From positions 1 through 23,978 of the forward strand of contig JNDT01001427.1 in NCBI GenBank assembly GCA_000697055.1: 23,978 bases of DNA, written 5' to 3'. Of this stretch, positions 19,377 through 23,978 are shown piece after piece (position 1 is the stretch's first letter; each line of letters opens with the position of its first letter). The position numbers and the translations under genes were made by a program. The DNA is from Saksenaea vasiformis B4078. Lineage: Eukaryota; Mucoromycota; Mucoromycetes; Mucorales; Saksenaeaceae. The notes under the pieces were generated by a model. It worked only from the letters and a program-made list of their open reading frames with translations, was not told the DNA's origin and did not search any database.

Positions 19377-19469
19377 GTTATTTTTCTTTTTTTTTTTTTG
19401 TGTGTGTGTAAGGTAATGGAGGAAGGAAGGAAAGAAAGACAACATTATGGGTGGCTACATATGGGTTCG

Positions 19470-19478
19470 TTTTATAAA
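19470..19478 (-). promoter_or_regulatory. TATA box of the secreted-protein gene
   Basis: TTTATAAAA on the minus strand, about 95 nt before the ATG at 19376, with a pyrimidine-rich leader (TTTCTTTCCTTCCTTCC) between them. Confidence 0.55.
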
Positions 19479-19532
19479 GAGACAATGGAAGGAGTAAAGG
19501 AAAAAAAGGGATCCTTTTGTCAGGGATGCAGG

Positions 19533-19534
<2 letters not shown>

Positions 19535-19563
<29 letters not shown>
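19535..19563. repeat. (GA)n microsatellite upstream of the secreted-protein gene
   Basis: About 14 GA units, 57 bp beyond the TATA box (CT-rich on the transcribed sense of the minus gene). It may act as an upstream promoter element. Confidence 0.9.
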
Positions 19564-19853
19564 CAAAGCTGAACGTTGATTCCTTAGAACAGATTTAGAG
19601 TCTTTGGAGGAGAAGCGGGAAAGGAAAGAGGTTCAAGGGGTAAGTACATCAAAAATAAAGCGAGACGCAGTAGATTCTATATTCCATTAGCGATTTTTTT
19701 TTTTTTTTTGCTGATCCCTTTTACAGAAAATGCGATCCTCCATGTTCGAAACTTGCTTCCCTTTTTTTTTCAATGGAAGATGATGCCATTCCATTCCATT
19801 TATTTTATTTTATTTTTTTTTTTGTTACGTTTGGATGCAATCACAGACCTGCA

Positions 19854-20061
19854 TGCTTCTTCCGTCCCCATGACAAACAAAAAGCCTCCGGTCGTCCAAG
19901 GGTTTCTCTCTTTTTTCTGACGCCAAGGAAAAAAGGTTGCTTATAAACGACAAGTCATCCCAGAACAAGAAGGATTGCCGACGCAGCTACATGCAGCATT
20001 GATTAAAGTAACTTTACAAAAAGGAGTAAAAATCTATCAATTGGAAGTCCAAAGAAGCTAA
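19854..20061 (+). other. Possible terminal exons of a small unidentified gene
   Basis: After an acceptor-like ATCACAG (19847-19853), one frame runs from DLHASSVPMTNKKPPV to QRS-stop at 20061 and is interrupted only by a TGA at 19918-19920. The last part (VAYKRQVIPEQEGLPTQLHA and on to QKGVKIYQLEVQRS) looks coding. A 43-46-nt intron from a weak donor (GTCGTC or GTCCAA near 19893-19896) to GAAAAAAG (ending 19937), with a CTGAC branch-like motif, would remove the TGA in phase. The 5' part, perhaps a LESLEEKRERKEVQ exon near 19593-19639, is unresolved. I do not recognise the protein. Confidence 0.3.
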
Positions 20062-20416
20062 CTTTTGGCTGTTCACCTTCCCAAAAGAAACGAAAGAAAA
20101 AAAAATTTTTTTTTCGTTACCAGACAAAACCACCTGTTAATTTCAAAACACATACATACAGAGGAAGAGGAAAGAAATGACTTTTTGGTTACCATGGCAT
20201 TGCTAACAACAACAACAACAACAATAGCGTTTCATTATCATTCTCTTTGATGAATGAATGCTTAGCTGTTTCTTTTTTCTTCTTTTTTTCTCCACAAATT
20301 TTTTACGACCCACTTTTTTTTTCTTTTTCTATCGTACCGAAAAGACTAAATTGGACCCACTCCACTTCACGATTATATCATATGACATGATTTCTGTGCA
20401 AAAAGGTATCCTGCAG

Positions 20417-20451
<35 letters not shown>

Positions 20452-20937
20452 AAAAGCATGTACGCTTTTCCTTTGATGAGCAGATAGCGTTAAACAGCCG
20501 ACCATCCGATGTCTAGTAGTAGTACTTTCCCAAATATTTGCATCCTGAAAGAAAGAAAAGACCGGGTTAAACACTAGCTCGGATGTTGATCCGACGTTGG
20601 ATAAAATAATTATTCCTCAATCTTGTCATTAAGTAAGATATAAAAAAAACGCGTGATCTAGAAAGAAAGAAAAAAAATTATTTTGTCCTTTGTATTTTTA
20701 TTTATTGCTCCGCTAAAGTAAATGAATGCGATAAGAGAGAGAGAGAGAGAAAGGAGAGAGGCAGAAGAAGGTTCAATGTTCGGTTGTGCAAAAAACCCAA
20801 AGGAATGGTCTTGTGTAGTCTGCACAAGTGCGGTTTTTTGAATGCACGGCCTTTTGTGTGCCACAAAGCCATGTGGCGTGAGCCAACTTTTCTTGGTTGT
20901 GAATGAGAAAAAAAAAAGGATGATTTTTCTTGTTCGT
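20062..20937. other. Intergenic, homopolymer-rich
   Basis: Dominated by T and A runs, including A31 at 20419-20449, an ACAACA repeat at 20207-20222 and (GA)n at 20734-20750. Short frames here are made of Phe/Lys runs. No gene is supported. Confidence 0.5.
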
Positions 20938-20944
20938 TATAAAA
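20938..20944 (+). promoter_or_regulatory. TATA box of the 71-residue gene
   Basis: TATAAAA 79 bp before the ATG at 21023, followed by a pyrimidine-rich leader (TCTTCATCTTCCTTTTGCTTC). Spacing fits a start site near 20970. Confidence 0.65.
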
Positions 20945-21022
20945 CGCGTCTTTTCTCATCAAACACGAACTTCTTTTCTTATTCGATCTTCATCTTCCTT
21001 TTGCTTCATTATTATTATTACC

Positions 21023-21238
21023 ATGGATTCTACACAAGTCTGTTGGCCTACGGCTACACCTCGTTTTGAGCCTATCCATACAACTCCCTCTCTTACACTG
21101 TCGCAACTCTCTCCGCGTTATATCGACAGATGTGTCAAGTCTAATCCGCGTCAAATCATAAAGGTCGATATCCTTGGTGATACGGTCGAACTACCTGTCT
21201 ATGCATTACGCCGACGTAATGCTCTTGTCCACATCTAA
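21023..21238 (+). CDS. Small protein of unknown function (71 residues)
   Basis: A single exon with a strong start context (ACCATGG). The N-terminal third is Thr/Pro-rich (CWPTATPRFEPIHTTPSLT), followed by a compact part with LSQLSPRYIDRCVKSNPRQI and a strand-turn-strand-like IIKVDILGDTVELPVYALRRR. No signal peptide or membrane span. The gene has its own TATA box, leader and AATAAA at 21319, so it looks like a complete transcription unit and not a fragment. I do not recognise a family. The second half could be a small DNA- or protein-binding fold, but this is speculation. Confidence 0.68.
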   Translation: MDSTQVCWPTATPRFEPIHTTPSLTLSQLSPRYIDRCVKSNPRQIIKVDILGDTVELPVYALRRRNALVHI

Positions 21239-21318
21239 AAACCTTTTTTTTTTGTTACACTGTTTTACTTCTTTACCTCCTTATACTTGTTCTTATCTTA
21301 TTTGTACATATACTTGTA

Positions 21319-21324
21319 AATAAA
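21319..21324 (+). terminator. Polyadenylation signal of the 71-residue gene
   Basis: AATAAA 81 bp after the stop, preceded by TGTACATATACTTGTA efficiency-type sequence. Confidence 0.6.
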
Positions 21325-21797
21325 TATTACCTGATAAAAGTAGTACCATCAAATCAAATCAATTGCCATGTGGAAAGAAGGAGAAAAAGAAAAATGACTG
21401 TAAAGGATCAAACACAGCAGTCATTGGGACAGAACAGTAATGGAACGACGACACGATTCTTCTTCTCTACCCCTTGAATAAATAAAGCATTGCAACCTTC
21501 ATTCACGTCAAAAAAAAAGAGAGAGAGAGAGAGAGAAAGATAGAAAGAGACACTCACTTTGAGAAATGACACGACTCCGATGACAAAGATCAATTCGGTC
21601 TATTTCTCCGCGTGAATGGAGAGAGGAAAAAAAAAAAAAGGTTTTCCTGCTGTTTCAAATCGTTTTGCCTTAGAAACTGATATATTTTGATTGGCTGATC
21701 CATCCACACTCAATCGTACTTTTTCGTCACGGCAAAAAACAAAAAAGGCCAGGGCGGCATACGAAGGCAAAAAAGAGAAGAAAAAAATCCCTTTGCT
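21325..21797. other. Intergenic and promoter of the CUE-Smr gene
   Basis: Contains an A8(GA)n tract (21511-21536) and A-runs at 21628-21639. Minus-strand frames are shadows of these runs. No TATA box is obvious. Confidence 0.45.
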
Positions 21798-23841
21798 ATG
21801 AGTGATTCTCCCAACCATACACCTGCGTTCGACATTCTTCATGTTTCCAAGTGAGCACGTTTCTATGTTTTTTTATTTTCTGTACACCATGCGCATTGTT
21901 ATATATTCAGTGGTCTCACCACATGTCCGTGCTTCAGTTCATCACCCATCATGACCGGCAACGAAACCAACCCATCGAAGCATGCTACAGCACAGGCAAG
22001 ACACATGCAAATAGAAACAAAAAACATACATACTTTATTTTGCTACATTGGTGTGGATACACGTTGGCTCATGCATAACTTTTTTTCCATCTAGCAACCT
22101 TGGATCACAACGATAAAAGAGTTTGTTCCTTCTTCAGATGTACTTGAAGATGAACTCAGTCAACACTTGGACGAGACACACTTGTATGAAGATGTCCAAC
22201 AACCTTCCTCTACCGTACCTGCCCACGGTTGGACGGAAACGCAAGGTGTGCCATGGTATGGTATACCCACTGATCCATCAACAACCAACATTTGGGGACA
22301 ACCATCGTATGATTCATGGCAGCACGGAAATGATCCTTATTCCCAAGTTGATGAATTTGATCCAACGTTACAGTATTACCATGGCACATTGTTGGATAAA
22401 GAGACACTGAGAGAAATGCAGCGTTTATCATTATCTGTGACGAACCCATCTTATGAAGAGACACAAGCAGAAGATGTAGCAGAGGATATGTCGGCTCTTC
22501 AGATGTTACAATCGATCTTTACTGATCAAAGTGACCGAGAACTAGAGGAGGCATTGGCTAGAAATGATTACGATTTGGATTGTACGATTGATAGTTTAAT
22601 AGCCGAAAATGGACCTAAGAAGGAGGAGGAGGATGAGGAGAAGAAGAAGGAAAAAGAAGAAGAGCAATTGCAGCAGCCGATGAAAAAACGACAAGTATGT
22701 CGTCATTTTCTTGCTGGTGAATGTTATCGTAAGGATTGTTGGTTTGCCCACGACCTTGACATTAAAGTATGCAAATTCTGGTAAGTAAACCTGTTTCTGT
22801 AAGAAAGAAGAAGTTGGCTTACAGATCTTCTTTTTTTTTTTTTTAATTACAGGCTTCGTGGATCATGTCTTAAAGACAAACATTGCGAGTTTTCACATCA
22901 CATTGATGTTGCGCAAGTTGCTAATAAAATCCATGCACCACAAGAAAAGGAAGTAAAACCCGTAAGCGTATTTGATGAAAGGGAGTATCCGGAACTGGGA
23001 CAAGGACGGCGGCAGCAACAACAACAGAAAAAAGGAATGGCTTTGCACACGGGAACAGCGAAGAAGAACGAGGAGGATGAGGATGAGTTTCCATCTTTGG
23101 CATCAGCTGCCAAAGTGCGTAAACCTGCGCAGTCATCCATGACGATCAATTTTGCCAGGGCAGCCAAGAAAAATGCAAAAGATACGACAAAGACGAATGC
23201 ATTGAAGAAACCCAGTGTTTCCAGCCATGCCCATATGGCAGCAATACAACGATTAAAGCGACCTGTTCAGATTCCATGGCTTGAAACAGGCAGTGCATTA
23301 AACACACGTTACATGGCAGAGGTAAAGTAACAAGAAGAAGAAGAAGAGATAAGAGATTAACGGGATGTATTATGATCATCATCAGCGGAAGCAGGCGATT
23401 GAGTATGGCATGCTGCGTAATCGATTCTTTAAACGTGCTACGGAATATTATCTCAAGGGAGATGGAGCCAAGGCCAAGGCATATTCATCCGAGGCGAAAC
23501 ATTATAATCGATTGATGCAAGAGATGCATACAGAAGCAAGTCGCCGTATATTTGAGGAACGTAACCAACGTGAAACATTTATTGATTTGCATGGACTCCA
23601 TGTGGATGAGGCGATCTCGATGCTTCAGCAACGATTTGATCAACTCTATGGTTACAAGGGTATTGTGTATATTGTCACAGGCACAGGCCATCATTCAGGC
23701 GACAGTGGACTGAGTAAAAGACAAAGTAAGCTGAGACCGAATGTGGAAAATTTTCTACGTCAACACAGTTACCGATTTGCAGAAACAAGTGTGGTTGGTG
23801 ATAAAAGAGGTGGCATATTTGCAGTTGATCTTTTATTATAA
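21798..23841 (+). CDS. Cue2/N4BP2-like protein: CUE, two CCCH zinc fingers, DUF1771 and Smr domain
   Basis: Five exons: 21798-21850, 21911-21995, 22095-22780, 22853-23321, 23386-23841; 582 residues. A CUE domain (about 178-216: MSALQMLQSIFTDQSDRELE, DYDLDCTIDSLI) is followed by an acidic/Lys coiled stretch, two CCCH fingers (about 247-290: CRHFLAGECYRKDCWFAH, CKFWLRGSCLKDKHCEFSH), a linker with EYPEL and EFPSL motifs, DUF1771 (about 432-491) and a C-terminal Smr domain with DLHG (498-501) and TGTGHHS (529-535). CUE-Smr proteins (yeast Cue2, human N4BP2) bind ubiquitin on collided ribosomes and cleave mRNA in no-go decay; the CCCH fingers add likely RNA binding. Cytosolic. The second intron is GC-AG. 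Exons 1-2 are the least certain part; exons 3-5 are firm. Confidence 0.9.
21996..22094 (+). other. GC-AG intron in the CUE-Smr gene
   Basis: The donor is CACAG|GCAAGA and the acceptor CCATCTAG. Using it joins ...HATAQ to QPWITTIKEF in phase 0. A single intron from 21851 to 22094 would break the frame, which is the main support for the exon 21911-21995. GC-AG introns normally keep a strong AG|GCAAG donor, as here. Confidence 0.6.
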
Positions 23842-23978
23842 AGAACTCCATTTACTACTACTACTTCTTTCATTTATTTTATTTTATTATTACTTGCTGA
23901 TGCTTCATCTACGTATTGTATTTTTTTTTTTCCCGTGTTCCCAAGCAAAAAAAAAAAAAAAAAAAAAGGGGTTTTCGG
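23842..23978. other. 3' flank of the CUE-Smr gene
   Basis: AT-rich 3' UTR with a TTTATTTTATTTTATTATTA stretch, then T- and A-runs (A21 at 23947-23967). No further gene starts before the end. Confidence 0.5.

Noticed and set aside
1..23978. Prokaryotic operon, CRISPR or phage content
   Set aside because: Spliceosomal introns, polyadenylation signals and eukaryotic families throughout; no regularly spaced repeats.

Overview
The window is nuclear DNA of a filamentous fungus, most likely an early-diverging one (Mucoromycota, probably Mucorales). The basis is short GT-AG introns of 45-100 nt with TACTAA/CTGAC-type branch sites, AATAAA-type 3' ends, RACK1, an ERT1/AcuK-type Zn2Cys6 regulator, an HP1-type chromodomain protein, Sel1-repeat proteins and many long A/T runs. 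The genus is not determined.

Left part (1 to about 11.3 kb) is gene-poor and full of relics. It holds, in order: an 18-bp perfect palindrome; a multiply broken minus-strand gene (723-2838) with a tentative MACPF-like region and Sel1 repeats; a second, more decayed Sel1-repeat relic (3475-3860); an intact single-exon multi-spanning membrane protein of VC0807 type (4116-4946); coding-like but broken sequence (about 5882-6535); an intact five-exon HP1/Swi6-like gene with chromodomain and chromo shadow domain (6676-7616); a degenerate helical/membrane fragment (7671-7865); a GC-rich hairpin island (8084-8181); and further open but unassigned stretches to about 10.4 kb. Two diverged direct repeats of about 235 bp (4985-5220 and 7850-8083) bracket the HP1 region.

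Right part (about 11.3 kb to the end) is compact and intron-rich. It holds a seven-exon short-chain dehydrogenase (11363-12488), RACK1/Cpc2 (12901-14210, five exons, one of 15 nt), an ERT1/AcuK-type gluconeogenic activator (15700-17610, nine exons) with two CreA/Mig1-type sites upstream, a secreted double-psi beta-barrel protein on the minus strand (18629-19376, four exons), an uncertain small gene near 19.85-20.06 kb, a 71-residue protein of unknown function with a good TATA box (21023-21238), and a Cue2/N4BP2-like protein with CUE, two CCCH fingers, DUF1771 and Smr domains (21798-23841, five exons, one GC-AG intron).

The genes are ordinary unlinked eukaryotic genes rather than an operon. 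Two themes recur: control of translation and ribosome-associated mRNA quality (RACK1 and the CUE-Smr protein), and carbon metabolism (ERT1). No prokaryotic system, CRISPR array, rRNA or convincing tRNA was seen. All exon structures were read by eye from splice signals, phase and family conservation.
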